A DNA stretch of 64,000 bases from Egibacteraceae bacterium (GTDB lineage: Bacteria > Actinomycetota > Nitriliruptoria > Euzebyales > Egibacteraceae), in assembly GCA_030447925.1 (NCBI GenBank), contig JAUJNX010000013.1:1-64000 (forward strand), read 5' to 3'. Below the pieces are notes generated by a model. That model saw only the letters and a program-made list of their open reading frames with translations. It made no database searches and was not told where the DNA came from. Positions 6,302 through 14,960 of this stretch are shown piece after piece (position 1 is the stretch's first letter; every line of letters starts with the position of its first letter). A program made the position numbers and the translations under genes.

Positions 6302-7861
6302 ATGGCGCTGTGGTTGAGCGAGCTGCTGGCTGACGCCGCGCTCGGGCTGGAGCTGGTGGCGGGGCACGCCGGGCTCGCGGAGCGCGGACCCGTGGGCTGG
6401 GCGCACGTCAGCGAGCTGCCGGAGCCGACCCCGTGGCTGGAGGGCGGCGAGGTCCTGCTGACCACCGGGCTGGGCGTGAAGGACGACCCGGACCTGCAGC
6501 GCCGGCTGGTGGCCGGGCTCGACGCGCGCGGGTGCGCCGGGCTCGGGTTCGGCCTGGGGGTCTGGCTGGACCGCGTCCCGCCCGCCCTGGCCGAGGAGGC
6601 CGACGCCCGGCGCCTGCCGCTGTTCACCGTCCCCTACGCGGTGCCGTTCACGGCGCTGAGCAAGCGCGTGGCGCTGGCCGTCGCGGACGAGCAGTACGCG
6701 GTCCTGCGCGGCGCGGTCGACCTGCACCGCCGGGTGCTCGCCGAGGTCGTGGGCGGCGCCGGGTTGGACGGCGTCCTGCGCCTGGTCGCCGAGCGGCTGC
6801 CCGGCCGCGCCTTCGTCGCGTTCGACTACTACGGCCAGGTCCTGTCGCGCCACGGCCCCAGTGACGTCGCCGACGCCGACCTGTGGCGCGCCGTGTCGCC
6901 CACCGGGCACCCGCAGCTGCGGCCCGAGACCGTCGCCCGCGACCTGGGCGGGGCGCAGCGCGTCGTCACCGCGGGCGTGGCGCGGCTGGGCGACGAGGTC
7001 GAGGCCGTCCTGGTGGCCGTCGGGGACCGCTGGCCCTCGGAGGGCGAGGTGCTGCTGTTCGAGCAGGGGCTGGCCGGTCTGAACCTGGAGCTCGCGCGCG
7101 GGCTGTCGGTCCGGGAGGCCCGGCGCGCACGCGTCGACGAGCTGCTCGAGGAGCTGCTGGCCGGTCGGGCCACCGGCGCGCTGCTCGCGTCGCGCCTGGC
7201 GCGCCTGGGCCTGGACCCGGCGGCGGGCTACCACGTGCTGTGCCTGCGCCGGCCGGCGGGGGTGGCGGAGCGGGTGCTGTGCGCGGTCGCCGAGGACGTG
7301 CTCGGCGCGGACGGGCGGCCGGTCCTGGGGCGCGACGGCGGGCTGGTCTACGCCGTCGTGCAGCCCGGCGGGTCGGCCGCGGCCGAGCGCCTGGCCGCGG
7401 CGGGTGCGGCGCGGGGCTGGCGGGGGCTGGCGATCGGGCGCAGCCGCCCGCGCCGGGAGCCCGACGGGCTGGCGGGCGCGGTGCGCGAGGCGCGCGCGGC
7501 GGCCGTCGCCGACGCCGCGGGCGGCGTGCGCGACGTGACCGCGCTGGGGCTGACCGGCCTGCTCGCCGGGGTCGGGGACCGCGGCGGGCCGGAGGCGTTC
7601 GTCGCCGCGGTGCTGGGGCCGCTGCTGGACCACGACGCGCGCGAGTCGTCCGCCCTGACCGACAGCCTGCGCGCCTACCTGCGCGCCGGCTGCCGTCCTG
7701 GGCCCGCCGCCGGCGAGCTGCGGGTCCACCGCCACACCCTGGCCTACCGGCTGGACCGCATCCGCGACCTCACCGGCCGCGACCCGCGCGACGGCGCCCA
7801 CCTCACCGAGTACGGCGTCGCCCTGGAGCTGCTGGCGCACGGCGTGGGGGCGGACGCGTGA
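6302..7861 (+). CDS. PucR-family transcriptional regulator
   Basis: A 519-residue activator/repressor with the N-terminal PucR domain (about 1-125; SELPEPTPWLEGGEVLLTTG) and the C-terminal PucR helix-turn-helix (about 460-515; VHRHTLAYRLDRIRDLTG). PucR proteins control purine, GABA, amine and proline degradation. It sits beside a DAO-type oxidase with which it shares a GTGA stop/start overlap, and faces the amine transport/catabolism operon, so a polyamine- or GABA-related effector is likely. ATG 6302 follows GGGGAGAGCGGTC. Confidence 0.87.
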   Translation: MALWLSELLADAALGLELVAGHAGLAERGPVGWAHVSELPEPTPWLEGGEVLLTTGLGVKDDPDLQRRLVAGLDARGCAGLGFGLGVWLDRVPPALAEEADARRLPLFTVPYAVPFTALSKRVALAVADEQYAVLRGAVDLHRRVLAEVVGGAGLDGVLRLVAERLPGRAFVAFDYYGQVLSRHGPSDVADADLWRAVSPTGHPQLRPETVARDLGGAQRVVTAGVARLGDEVEAVLVAVGDRWPSEGEVLLFEQGLAGLNLELARGLSVREARRARVDELLEELLAGRATGALLASRLARLGLDPAAGYHVLCLRRPAGVAERVLCAVAEDVLGADGRPVLGRDGGLVYAVVQPGGSAAAERLAAAGAARGWRGLAIGRSRPRREPDGLAGAVREARAAAVADAAGGVRDVTALGLTGLLAGVGDRGGPEAFVAAVLGPLLDHDARESSALTDSLRAYLRAGCRPGPAAGELRVHRHTLAYRLDRIRDLTGRDPRDGAHLTEYGVALELLAHGVGADA

Positions 7862-9258
7862 CCGCGGACCCGGCGGCCTACGCCGCGGTCAGCCACTGGC
7901 TCGCCGACGCGGGCGACCTCACCCCGCGGGCGCCGCTGGACGGCCCGGCGGACGCCGACGTCGCGGTCCTCGGCGCCGGCTTCACCGGCCTGTGGACCGC
8001 CCGCGAGCTGCTGCGCCGCGACCCGTCGCTGCGCGTGGTCGTGCTGGAGGCCGAGATCGCCGGCTACGGCGCGTCGGGCCGCAACGGCGCCTGGTGCGTC
8101 GCCGGGGTCGGGATGACCGCCGGGGAGCTGGCCCGCCGCCACGGCGCGGGCGCCGCGCGCCGGGTGGTGACCGAGCTGCGCGACACCGTCGACGAGGTCG
8201 GCCGCGCCGCCGCCGAGGAGGGCATCGACGCGGGCTTCGCGCGGACCGGGGTCCTGCGCGTCGCCCGCGGGCGCCACGAGGTGCCCGGCGTGCGCGCCGC
8301 CCTGGCCACCTGGGACCGGCTGGGGCTGGCCGAGGGGATGGCGCTGCTGGACCGCGACGAGCTGGCGGCGCGCGTGCGCGTCGGCCGCGGCGAGCTGGCG
8401 CTGTTCGACCCGCACGGCGCCGTCCTGCATCCGGGCCGCCTGGTCCGCGGGCTCGCCCGCGCGGTCGAGGCCCGCGGCGCGGTGATCCACGAGCGCACCC
8501 CGGTCACCGCGGTCGTCGGCCGCCGGGGGCGGGCGCGGCCGCGCCTGCGCACCGCCCGCGGCGACGTCACCGCCGACACGGTGGTCGTCGCCGGCGAGGC
8601 GTGGCTGGCGCAGCTGCCGGGCTGGCGGCGCCGGGTCCTGCCCGTGTACTCCCTGATCGTGCTCACCGAGCCGATCGGGGAGGACCGCTGGGCCGAGGTC
8701 GGCTGGGCGGGGCGCGAGCTGCTGTCGTCGTCGCGCTACACCGTGGACTACCTGTCGCGGACCGCCGACGGGCGCATCCTGTTCGGCGGGCGCGGCGCGC
8801 CGTACCACTTCGGGTCGCGCGTCGAGCCCGCCTACGACCGCCACGAGGCGACCCACGCCACCCTGCGGGCCCAGTTCACCGACTGGTTCCCGGCGCTGCG
8901 CGGGGTCCGCTTCACCGCGGCGTGGGGCGGGCCGGTGGGCATGCCGCGGACCTGGCTGCCGTCGTTCACCGCCGACCCGCGCACCGGCATCGCCGCCGCC
9001 TACGGCTACACCGGCCAGGGGGTGGCGGCGGCGAACCTGGCCGGGCGGGTGCTGGCCGACCTGCTGACCGGGGCGGGCGAGCGCTGGGCCGACCTGCCCA
9101 TGGTCGGCCGCACCCCCCGGCGGTGGGAGCCCGAGCCCGTCCGCTGGCTGGCGGTCCGCGCGCTGCAGCGCGCCCTGCAGCGCCTCGACGACCACGGTCT
9201 GGCCACCGGGCGCCCCCCGACCGGCCGCACCCTCGCCGAGCGCCTCACCCGCCACTGA
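7858..9258 (+). CDS. DAO-type FAD-dependent oxidoreductase (PuuB-like)
   Basis: A 466-residue flavoprotein of the D-amino-acid oxidase fold: GAGFTG dinucleotide motif at 39-44, YGASGRNGAW at about 72-81 and a C-terminal FAD loop GYTGQGVAAANLAGRVLADL (about 382-401). The family includes gamma-glutamylputrescine oxidase and related amine oxidases. The GTG start overlaps the PucR stop (GTGA), so the two are translationally coupled. The neighbourhood suggests oxidation of an amine or gamma-glutamyl-amine to an aldehyde that the nearby ALDHs could use; the substrate is inferred. Confidence 0.82.
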   Translation: MTADPAAYAAVSHWLADAGDLTPRAPLDGPADADVAVLGAGFTGLWTARELLRRDPSLRVVVLEAEIAGYGASGRNGAWCVAGVGMTAGELARRHGAGAARRVVTELRDTVDEVGRAAAEEGIDAGFARTGVLRVARGRHEVPGVRAALATWDRLGLAEGMALLDRDELAARVRVGRGELALFDPHGAVLHPGRLVRGLARAVEARGAVIHERTPVTAVVGRRGRARPRLRTARGDVTADTVVVAGEAWLAQLPGWRRRVLPVYSLIVLTEPIGEDRWAEVGWAGRELLSSSRYTVDYLSRTADGRILFGGRGAPYHFGSRVEPAYDRHEATHATLRAQFTDWFPALRGVRFTAAWGGPVGMPRTWLPSFTADPRTGIAAAYGYTGQGVAAANLAGRVLADLLTGAGERWADLPMVGRTPRRWEPEPVRWLAVRALQRALQRLDDHGLATGRPPTGRTLAERLTRH

Positions 9259-9334
9259 CCGCCCCGCGGGCCCCGGAATACGTCGGGCCGGCGGCTGTTG
9301 CCAGGCCCGTCGGCCGGGATGAGAGGGGTTGGGC

Positions 9335-10939
9335 GTGGTGCAGGACACGGGGCAGCCACCGGTGCTGCTGGTCGCGGGCTGGGACGCGGGCATCGCCGAG
9401 GACGTCGTGCGCGCGCTGCGCGCCGCGCACGGCACGGCCGTCCGCGTCCTCGCGGCGCTCACCGTCCAGGCCGGGCTGGACCTCCTGCACGAGCAGGAGC
9501 GCGACGGCGGCGACGTCGCCGCGGTCGTCACCGCCTGGCGGCTGCCCGACGCGCCGGGCCCCGAGCTGCTGGAGCGGACCGCGGCGCTGTTCCCCCGCGC
9601 CCGGCGGATCCTGGTCACCCCCGAGTCCGAGGGCGACGGGCTGGTCGGCCGCGGCCACGTCCCGCCGCACCGCGAGCTGCGCCCGGGGCTGGAGGGGCTG
9701 GTCACCGCCGTCGGCGAAGAGCTGGCGACCTGGGCGGCGCCCCCCGACCGCGACCACCTGGCCCCCGACATCGGCGAGGGCATCCGCCTGATCGGCGGGC
9801 TCGACGACCCCGCGACCCACCGCATCCGCGACCTGTTCGCCCGCAACTCGGTGCCCCACCGCTTCCTGGACCCCGAGGCCGGCCGGGACCTGGCGGGCGC
9901 CGACCCGCTGCCGGTCCTGCTCACCGGCGACGGCCAGCGCCTGTCGCGCCCCAGCCTGTTCCAGATCGCGGTCGCCCTGGGCGAGCCGGACGCGCCGAAG
10001 CGCGACAGCTACGACCTCGTGGTGGTCGGGGGCGGTCCGGCGGGCCTCGCCGCCGCGGTCAACGGGGCCAGCGAGGGCCTGTCCACCCTGATCGTCGAGC
10101 GGCTCGCCCCTGGCGGGCAGGCGGGCACCAGCTCGCGGATCGAGAACTACGTCGGCTTCCCCGTCGGGCTGTCCGGCGCGGAGCTGGCCTCACGCGCGTT
10201 CGCCCAGGCCGGCCGGTTGGGCGCGGACACCTTCGGGCCGATCGAGGTCGTGCGCATCGAGCCGGGCGCCCGCCACCGGGTGGTCTTCGAGGACGGCGGC
10301 AGCGTGCTCGCCCGCGCCGTGGTCCTGGCGCTGGGGGTGAGCTGGAACCGGCTCCAGGCCCGCGGCGCCGAGCGCTTCGAGGGTCGCGGGCTGTACTACG
10401 GGTCGGCGATGGCCGTCGCCCACTCCCTGCGCGACGCCGAGGTGGTCGTCGTCGGCGGGGCGAACTCCGCGGGGCAGGCGGCGGTGTTCTTCGCCGACGT
10501 CGCCCGGCGCGTGCGCGTGCTGGTCCGCGGCCCGTCGCTGGCGGCGAGGATGAGCACCTACCTGGTCGACCGGCTCCTCGACCTGCCCAACGTCGAGGTC
10601 CTGACCGAGACGACGATCACCGAGCTGGCGGGCCGGGACCGGCTGGAACGGGTCCTGGCGGCCGGCCCTGACGGGGCGGTCGAGCTGCCCGCCGACGCCG
10701 TCCTCACCTTCATCGGCGCCCGCCCCGACACCGGCTGGCTGGAGGGCGTCGTCGCCCGCGACCCCCAGGGGTTCCTGGTCACCGGGCCCGACCTGGCCAC
10801 CGACGTCCCCGGCATCTTCGCGGTCGGCGACGTCCGCCGCGGGTCGATCAAGCGCGTCTCCAGCGCGGTCGGCGAGGGCTCGGTGGTGATCCCCGCCGTC
10901 CACGCCTACCTGAGCGCCTCGACCACCACCGTCCCGTAG
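9335..10939 (+). CDS. Pseudo-receiver / thioredoxin-reductase-like FAD oxidoreductase fusion
   Basis: About 534 residues. The first 120 align by pattern with the receiver domain of fused response-regulator/TrxR proteins, but the phospho-acceptor position is Ala (TAWRLP where the family has ADQRMP) and the acidic pair is GWD. The C-terminal half is TrxB-like: GGGPAG near 222, PGGQAGTSSRIENYVGFP, NAD motif GGANSAG and the FAVGDVR FAD tail. The CxxC redox pair is absent (YYGSAMA), as in the subfamily that cannot reduce thioredoxin. GTG 9335 is preferred to TTG 9329 because GAGAGGGG is then well spaced. Confidence 0.78.
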   Translation: MVQDTGQPPVLLVAGWDAGIAEDVVRALRAAHGTAVRVLAALTVQAGLDLLHEQERDGGDVAAVVTAWRLPDAPGPELLERTAALFPRARRILVTPESEGDGLVGRGHVPPHRELRPGLEGLVTAVGEELATWAAPPDRDHLAPDIGEGIRLIGGLDDPATHRIRDLFARNSVPHRFLDPEAGRDLAGADPLPVLLTGDGQRLSRPSLFQIAVALGEPDAPKRDSYDLVVVGGGPAGLAAAVNGASEGLSTLIVERLAPGGQAGTSSRIENYVGFPVGLSGAELASRAFAQAGRLGADTFGPIEVVRIEPGARHRVVFEDGGSVLARAVVLALGVSWNRLQARGAERFEGRGLYYGSAMAVAHSLRDAEVVVVGGANSAGQAAVFFADVARRVRVLVRGPSLAARMSTYLVDRLLDLPNVEVLTETTITELAGRDRLERVLAAGPDGAVELPADAVLTFIGARPDTGWLEGVVARDPQGFLVTGPDLATDVPGIFAVGDVRRGSIKRVSSAVGEGSVVIPAVHAYLSASTTTVP

Positions 10940-11325
10940 GGGGCCGCGAGGCGGGACAGGTCGGCCGGGTCGCCGGTGACCACGACCCCGCCCCCGTCCT
11001 CCACGGCGACGGCCACGGCGTGGGCGTCCGCGAGCAGCTCCGACCCCGCTCCCGCCTCGTGCAGGATGCTGCCGACCAGCCGGGCCAAGGGCTGGTCGGT
11101 GTTGCGGAGGCGCAGGCCGCCGCCGACGGTCATGCGCGCGAGCAGGGAATCCAGGGCACGGCTGCGGGCCACCCCGCGGTACAACTCGGCCAGCGTGACG
11201 CTAGCGACCCACGCGTCGCCCCGCAGCCGCTGGGCGACCTCCAGCGACCGGCGCACATGACGCTCGGACGGGTGCCGCGCGTCCAGGAGCGCGTTCATTG
11301 CCTCCGCGTCGAGGACGGTCTTCAC
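10906..11325 (-). CDS. vapC: PIN-domain ribonuclease toxin (VapC-like)
   Basis: A 139-residue PIN protein with the four acidic residues of the metal site at D6, E47, D100 and D119 (VLDAEAM, TLAELYRG, LLADAHAV, TGDPAD). VapC toxins cleave specific RNAs, often tRNA or rRNA, when released from their antitoxin. It overlaps the antitoxin gene by four bases (ATGA) and its 3' end overlaps the convergent oxidoreductase gene by 34 bp. Length and motif spacing are normal. Confidence 0.85.
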   Translation of the reverse strand: MKTVLDAEAMNALLDARHPSERHVRRSLEVAQRLRGDAWVASVTLAELYRGVARSRALDSLLARMTVGGGLRLRNTDQPLARLVGSILHEAGAGSELLADAHAVAVAVEDGGGVVVTGDPADLSRLAAPYGTVVVEALR

Positions 11326-11603
11326 GCCGCGTCGGGCTGAACCGCGCCCGCGTCCAAGCTCTGCATCAGCGCGGTCAGCCGCGCGATCTCGGCGAGGTCC
11401 TCGGGGGTGTCGAGCGGACCGCGTTCCTCCGCCAACTCGTCGAGCAGCGCACGCAGCGCGAGCAGGTGGAGCTCGTGCTCCAGCTCCTTGTGCAGCGCGG
11501 CGTTGATCCGCGCGGACAGGTTGTCGACGCCGACGGCCTCGAGCTTGTCGAGGAGGTCGGCGTCGAGCGACACCGACACCTTGCGCTTCGGGGAGGTGGC
11601 CAT
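11322..11603 (-). CDS. vapB: Ribbon-helix-helix antitoxin (VapB-like)
   Basis: A 93-residue protein with an N-terminal ribbon-helix-helix segment (KVSVSLDADLLDKLEAVG followed by VDNLSARINAAL) and a C-terminal acidic/helical tail able to wrap around a toxin. It is upstream of and overlapping the PIN toxin gene, the usual antitoxin-first order. The family allows autoregulation by the complex. No ribosome site is seen; TAGCAT (11611-11616 on the minus strand) lies seven bases before the ATG, so a leaderless transcript from its own promoter just after the ALDH gene is likely. Confidence 0.82.
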   Translation of the reverse strand: MATSPKRKVSVSLDADLLDKLEAVGVDNLSARINAALHKELEHELHLLALRALLDELAEERGPLDTPEDLAEIARLTALMQSLDAGAVQPDAA

Positions 11604-11616
11604 GTCTCGGATGCTA
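11604..11616 (-). promoter_or_regulatory. Probable leaderless -10 region of vapBC
   Basis: TAGCAT lies seven bases before the vapB ATG on the minus strand, inside the short gap after the ALDH stop codon. The pair could therefore be transcribed independently of the long amine operon. A clear -35 box was not recognised. Confidence 0.4.
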
Positions 11617-11627
11617 CCGCGGTACGA

Positions 11628-13034
11628 CTAGTAGGGGTACCACCAGTCCTTGGGGCGGTCGGAGAGGTCCCAGTGGACGTGCTTGGTGTCCAAGAAGGCG
11701 TCGAGGCCCTCCTCGCCCAGCTCGCGGGCGCCGCCGGTCATCTTCGTGCCGCCGAAGGGGCCGGCGTAGTTGTCGGTGAGGGGGTCGTTGATCCAGACCG
11801 TGCCGACCTCGACCTCCTCGTAGAAGCGCTTGATGGTGGCCGGGTCGGTCGACCGCAGCGTCGCGCCCAGGCCGTAGGGCGACGCGTTGACCCAGTCGAT
11901 CGCCTCGCCGATGTCGCGGTAGGGCATGACCGGGATGGTCGGGCCGAAGGTCTCCTCGGTCATGATCGCCATGTCGTGGTCGACGCCGACCAGGACCGTC
12001 GGCTCGTAGAACCAGCCGGGCAGGCCCTCGGGGCGGCGCCCGCCGGTGACCACCCGGGCCCCGCGCGCGACGGCGTCGGCGACGTGGCGCTCGACCTTGT
12101 CGCGCCCCGGCGCGTTGATGAGCGGGCCGAGGTCGGTGCCCTCCGCCAGCCCGTGGCCCAGGCGCAGCCCGCCGACGGTGGCGGCGAGGCGGTCGACGAT
12201 CTCGTCGTGCAGCGCCGCGGGGACGTAGGCGCGCTCCGCCGAGGTGCACACCTGGCCCGCGTTCAGCATGCCGGCGTAGGCCAGGGCCTCGACCGCGGCG
12301 GCCGGGTCGGCGTCGGGCGCTACCACGAACGCGTCCTTGCCGCCCAGCTCCAGGTGCAGGCGCTTCATCATCGGCGCCGCCACCGACGCGATCGCCTGGC
12401 CGGTCGCGACCGACCCGGTCATCGCGACCATGCGCACGCCGGGGTGGCGGACCAGCGCGTCGCCCGCCTGGGCCCCGTAGCCGGTCACGACCTGCAGGAC
12501 GCCCTCGGGCAGGTGGTCGAAGCAGCGGCGCACCCACTCGATGGTCGCCAGCGGGGTCAGCTCCGACGGCTTGAGGATGACGGTGTTGCCCGCCGCCAGC
12601 GCCGGCGCGACCTTCCACGAGGCGAGCAGCAGCGGGTAGTTCCACGGCGCGATCGCGGCGACCACCCCGAGCGGCTGCTTGAGGACGAGGTTCAGCTGGG
12701 ACCGCGGCTCACCGCTGGGCAGCACCCGCCCGCGCCCGTTGCGCGCCAGCTCGGCGTAGTAGCGCAGGGGGGTCGCGGTCCACTCGATCTCCTCCTCCTG
12801 CTCCGACCGCGGCTTGCCCTGCTCGCGGCCGAGCAGGCCGACGAGGTCGTCGGCCGCGGCGGCGGTCCGCCCCGCCGCCTCGTGCAGCAGGTCGGCGCGC
12901 TCGTTGGCGCTGACCCAGCGCCAGTCCTGGAACGCGGCCCGCGAGGCGGCGACCGCCGCATCGACCTCGGCCGCGCCCTGCGCGGGGACCGACCCGACCA
13001 CCTCCAGGGTCGCGGGGTCGCGCACCTCGATCAC
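11628..13034 (-). CDS. Aldehyde dehydrogenase (aminoaldehyde/betaine-aldehyde type)
   Basis: About 468 residues of the NAD(P)-dependent ALDH superfamily: APWNYPLL (about 128-136), LELGGKD with catalytic Glu near 229, GQVCTSAER with the nucleophile Cys near 263, and EETFGPTIPV. It would oxidise an aminoaldehyde produced by the oxidase or transaminases nearby. GTG 13034 (MIEVRDPATLE) is chosen over GTG 13040 because AAGGG is seven bases away from the former and only one from the latter. With that start the stop of the upstream repeat-borne frame overlaps it (GTGA). It is the last gene of the operon. Confidence 0.85.
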   Translation of the reverse strand: MIEVRDPATLEVVGSVPAQGAAEVDAAVAASRAAFQDWRWVSANERADLLHEAAGRTAAAADDLVGLLGREQGKPRSEQEEEIEWTATPLRYYAELARNGRGRVLPSGEPRSQLNLVLKQPLGVVAAIAPWNYPLLLASWKVAPALAAGNTVILKPSELTPLATIEWVRRCFDHLPEGVLQVVTGYGAQAGDALVRHPGVRMVAMTGSVATGQAIASVAAPMMKRLHLELGGKDAFVVAPDADPAAAVEALAYAGMLNAGQVCTSAERAYVPAALHDEIVDRLAATVGGLRLGHGLAEGTDLGPLINAPGRDKVERHVADAVARGARVVTGGRRPEGLPGWFYEPTVLVGVDHDMAIMTEETFGPTIPVMPYRDIGEAIDWVNASPYGLGATLRSTDPATIKRFYEEVEVGTVWINDPLTDNYAGPFGGTKMTGGARELGEEGLDAFLDTKHVHWDLSDRPKDWWYPY

Positions 13035-13049
13035 GTCCACGCCCTTGGG

Positions 13050-13076
13050 TGCACCGCAGGCGCCGGGCGGCTTCCG
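13050..13076 (-). repeat. Dispersed junction repeat, copy B (potC-ALDH junction)
   Basis: Shares the core CAGGCGCCGGGCGGCT and TTCCG flank with copy A, but carries GCGGTG instead of GAGGTG, so the ribosome site here is the nearby AAGGG. On the minus strand a frame from GTG 13097, just after the potC stop, reads MSSDSLFGSRPAPAVHP then RAWT. Its TGA overlaps the GTG start of the ALDH gene. Confidence 0.7.
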
Positions 13077-13099
13077 AACAAGGAGTCAGACGACACGGC

Positions 13100-13993
13100 T
13101 CACGCCCCCGTCAGGGTCTTGGTGACCTCCTCGGCGGAGTCGCCCGACCGGCGCAGGACCCACGCGACGGCGCCCAGGGCCACCAGGGTGGCGAGCAGCG
13201 CCAGCGTCGAGATCGCCGCGAGGTCGCCCTTCAGCCCCGTGCGCAGGGCCGAGAAGATGAACACCGGCAGCGTCGAGTTGCCCGCCAGGGCGACGAACTC
13301 CGAGATGATCACGTTGTCCAGGCTGAAGGTGAAGGCCAGCAGCCCGCCCGCCAGCACGGCGGGCAGCATCAGCGGCAGCGTCACCTGGCGGAAGGCCGCC
13401 AACGGCGACGCGCCCAGGTCGGCGGCCGCCTCCTCCAGCGACTCGTCCAGGCCCGACAGCCGCGCCCGGACGACCAGCGCGACCACCGCCGAGGTGAACA
13501 CCGAGTGCCCGACGACCAGCCGGGCGAGCCCCAGGTCCAGGTCGATGCGGACGAAGAAGATCAGGTAGGCGATCCCGTCGACGATCTCGGGGATGACCAG
13601 GACCAGGAACACGATCGCCAGGAACGGGCGCTGCCACCTGCCCGGCCGCCGGGCCAGCGCGATGCCGGCCAGGCTGCCGAGCACGACCGCCAGGACCGCG
13701 GTCAGCGCCGCCACGACCACCGACACCCGCAGCGCCCCGGCGATGCCCTGGTTGCCCAGCGCCACCCCGTACCACTCGGTCCCGAAGCCCTCCCAGATCG
13801 CCAGGCGGCGGCCGCTGTTGAACGAGGAGACCACCACGGTGAGGATCGGCAGCCACAGGAACGCATAGACCAGGACCGACCAGCCGCGCAGCAGCGGCGC
13901 GCTCGGGTCGCGCCGGCGACCCGGCCGCCGCGGCGCCGCCGCGGTCCGCGCCGCCGGTCCCGTCGCCGCCCGGGTCAGGGCCTCGGTGCTCAT
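13100..13993 (-). CDS. potC: ABC transporter permease, PotC-like
   Basis: A 297-residue permease with six predicted membrane helices and a binding-protein-dependent transport loop (EEAAADLGASPLAAFRQVTL in residues 167-186, the EAA motif that contacts the ATPase). It matches the second permease of spermidine/putrescine-type importers. ATG 13993 is preceded at five bases by GAGGTG contributed by repeat copy C. Order potA-potD-potB-potC on one strand fits a complete polyamine-type importer; which amine is carried is not shown by the sequence. Confidence 0.85.
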   Translation of the reverse strand: MSTEALTRAATGPAARTAAAPRRPGRRRDPSAPLLRGWSVLVYAFLWLPILTVVVSSFNSGRRLAIWEGFGTEWYGVALGNQGIAGALRVSVVVAALTAVLAVVLGSLAGIALARRPGRWQRPFLAIVFLVLVIPEIVDGIAYLIFFVRIDLDLGLARLVVGHSVFTSAVVALVVRARLSGLDESLEEAAADLGASPLAAFRQVTLPLMLPAVLAGGLLAFTFSLDNVIISEFVALAGNSTLPVFIFSALRTGLKGDLAAISTLALLATLVALGAVAWVLRRSGDSAEEVTKTLTGA

Positions 13994-14058
13994 GGATGCA
14001 CCTCAGACGCCGGGCGGCTTCCGAGCGCGGACTCCGACCTTCGTCCTGCGACACTCAT
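13990..14058 (-). CDS. 22-codon mini-ORF between potB and potC (repeat copy C)
   Basis: ATG 14058 overlaps the potB stop (ATGA) and the mini-ORF's own TGA overlaps the potC start (ATGA), so it fills the gap exactly. The peptide is MSVAGRRSESALGSRPASEV ending HP. The second half is the conserved repeat-borne sequence, nucleotides 13997-14023. Such double overlaps favour translational coupling along potB, mini-ORF and potC. Whether the peptide itself has a role or is only a by-product of the DNA repeat is unknown. Confidence 0.5.
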   Translation of the reverse strand: MSVAGRRSESALGSRPASEVHP

Positions 14059-14960
14059 GCGGGCACTCCCTCCAGGTCCACGCGCCGCCGGGCCCGCACC
14101 ACGGTGCGGACCAGCAGCGCCAGCGCGCCCAGCACCAGGACGGTGGCCAGGATCAGCAGGATCAGCGTGATCGCCATGGCGGAGCCCAGCGCCCAGTTCT
14201 GCGCGGTGAGGAACTGGCCGGCGACCATGCTGCCCGCCATCAGCCCGCGCGCCCCGCCCAGCACCCGCGGCGTCACGTACTCCCCGCACAGGGGGATGAA
14301 CACCAGCAGCAGGCCGGTCACGATCCCCGGCATCGCCAGCGGAAGGGTGACCTGGACGAAGGTCCGCACCCTGTCGGCCCCCAGGTCCTTGGCGGCCTCC
14401 CGCAGGGCCGGGTCCAGCCGGTCCAGCGCCACGAACAGCGGGAAGACCATGAGCGGCAGGTAGTTGTAGACGACCCCCAGCTGGACCGCCCCGCGGGTGT
14501 CCAGCACCTGCAGGGGCCCGGCCAGCAGGCCCACGTCCTGCAGCACCGAGGACAGGGCCCCGTTCGGCGCGAGGATGATCCGCCACGCGAAGGTGCGCAG
14601 CAGGAAGCTGGTCCAGAACGGCACGATGACCAGGCCCAGCAGCACCCCCCGCCAGCGCGCGCTGACCCGCGTCGCCAGGAAGTAGGCGAGCGGGAACCCG
14701 ACCAGCAGGCACAGCAGGGTGCCGGTCAGGGCGACCCGCAGCGTGTCCGCGAAGGTCGCCCCGAACGGCGGCCGCAGCGCCGTGGCGTAGTTGTCCAGCG
14801 ACAGCCGGTCCAGCCCGATCGAGCTGGCCGACGTGCCGATCGGCGGCTTGTAGCCGAAGCTGTACCAGACGATGACCGCCAGCGGGGCGACGAAGAACCA
14901 CAGGTACCAGCCCCACGCCGGCAGGGCCAGCGCGGCGCGCGGTGCCCGCAGCCGCGCCAT
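14055..14960 (-). CDS. potB: ABC transporter permease, PotB-like
   Basis: About 301 residues with six membrane helices and the EAA loop (LREAAKDLGADRVRTFVQVT, roughly 185-204). The N-terminal WYLWFFVAPLAVIVWYSFGY is typical of the first permease of spermidine/putrescine importers. The ATG at 14960 overlaps the last base of the binding-protein stop (TGATG), giving coupled translation with potD. The open frame continues upstream but is antisense-free only from this start. Confidence 0.85.
   Translation of the reverse strand: MARLRAPRAALALPAWGWYLWFFVAPLAVIVWYSFGYKPPIGTSASSIGLDRLSLDNYATALRPPFGATFADTLRVALTGTLLCLLVGFPLAYFLATRVSARWRGVLLGLVIVPFWTSFLLRTFAWRIILAPNGALSSVLQDVGLLAGPLQVLDTRGAVQLGVVYNYLPLMVFPLFVALDRLDPALREAAKDLGADRVRTFVQVTLPLAMPGIVTGLLLVFIPLCGEYVTPRVLGGARGLMAGSMVAGQFLTAQNWALGSAMAITLILLILATVLVLGALALLVRTVVRARRRVDLEGVPA

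Noticed and set aside
6883..7857. N-terminal extension of the DAO-type oxidase through the PucR gene
   Set aside because: The upstream part is out-of-frame PucR sequence; the GTG at 7858 with GTGA overlap gives a complete flavoprotein.
10906..10939. Frameshift at the 3' end of the oxidoreductase because it overlaps vapC
   Set aside because: Both frames are intact and the overlap is a normal convergent tail overlap.
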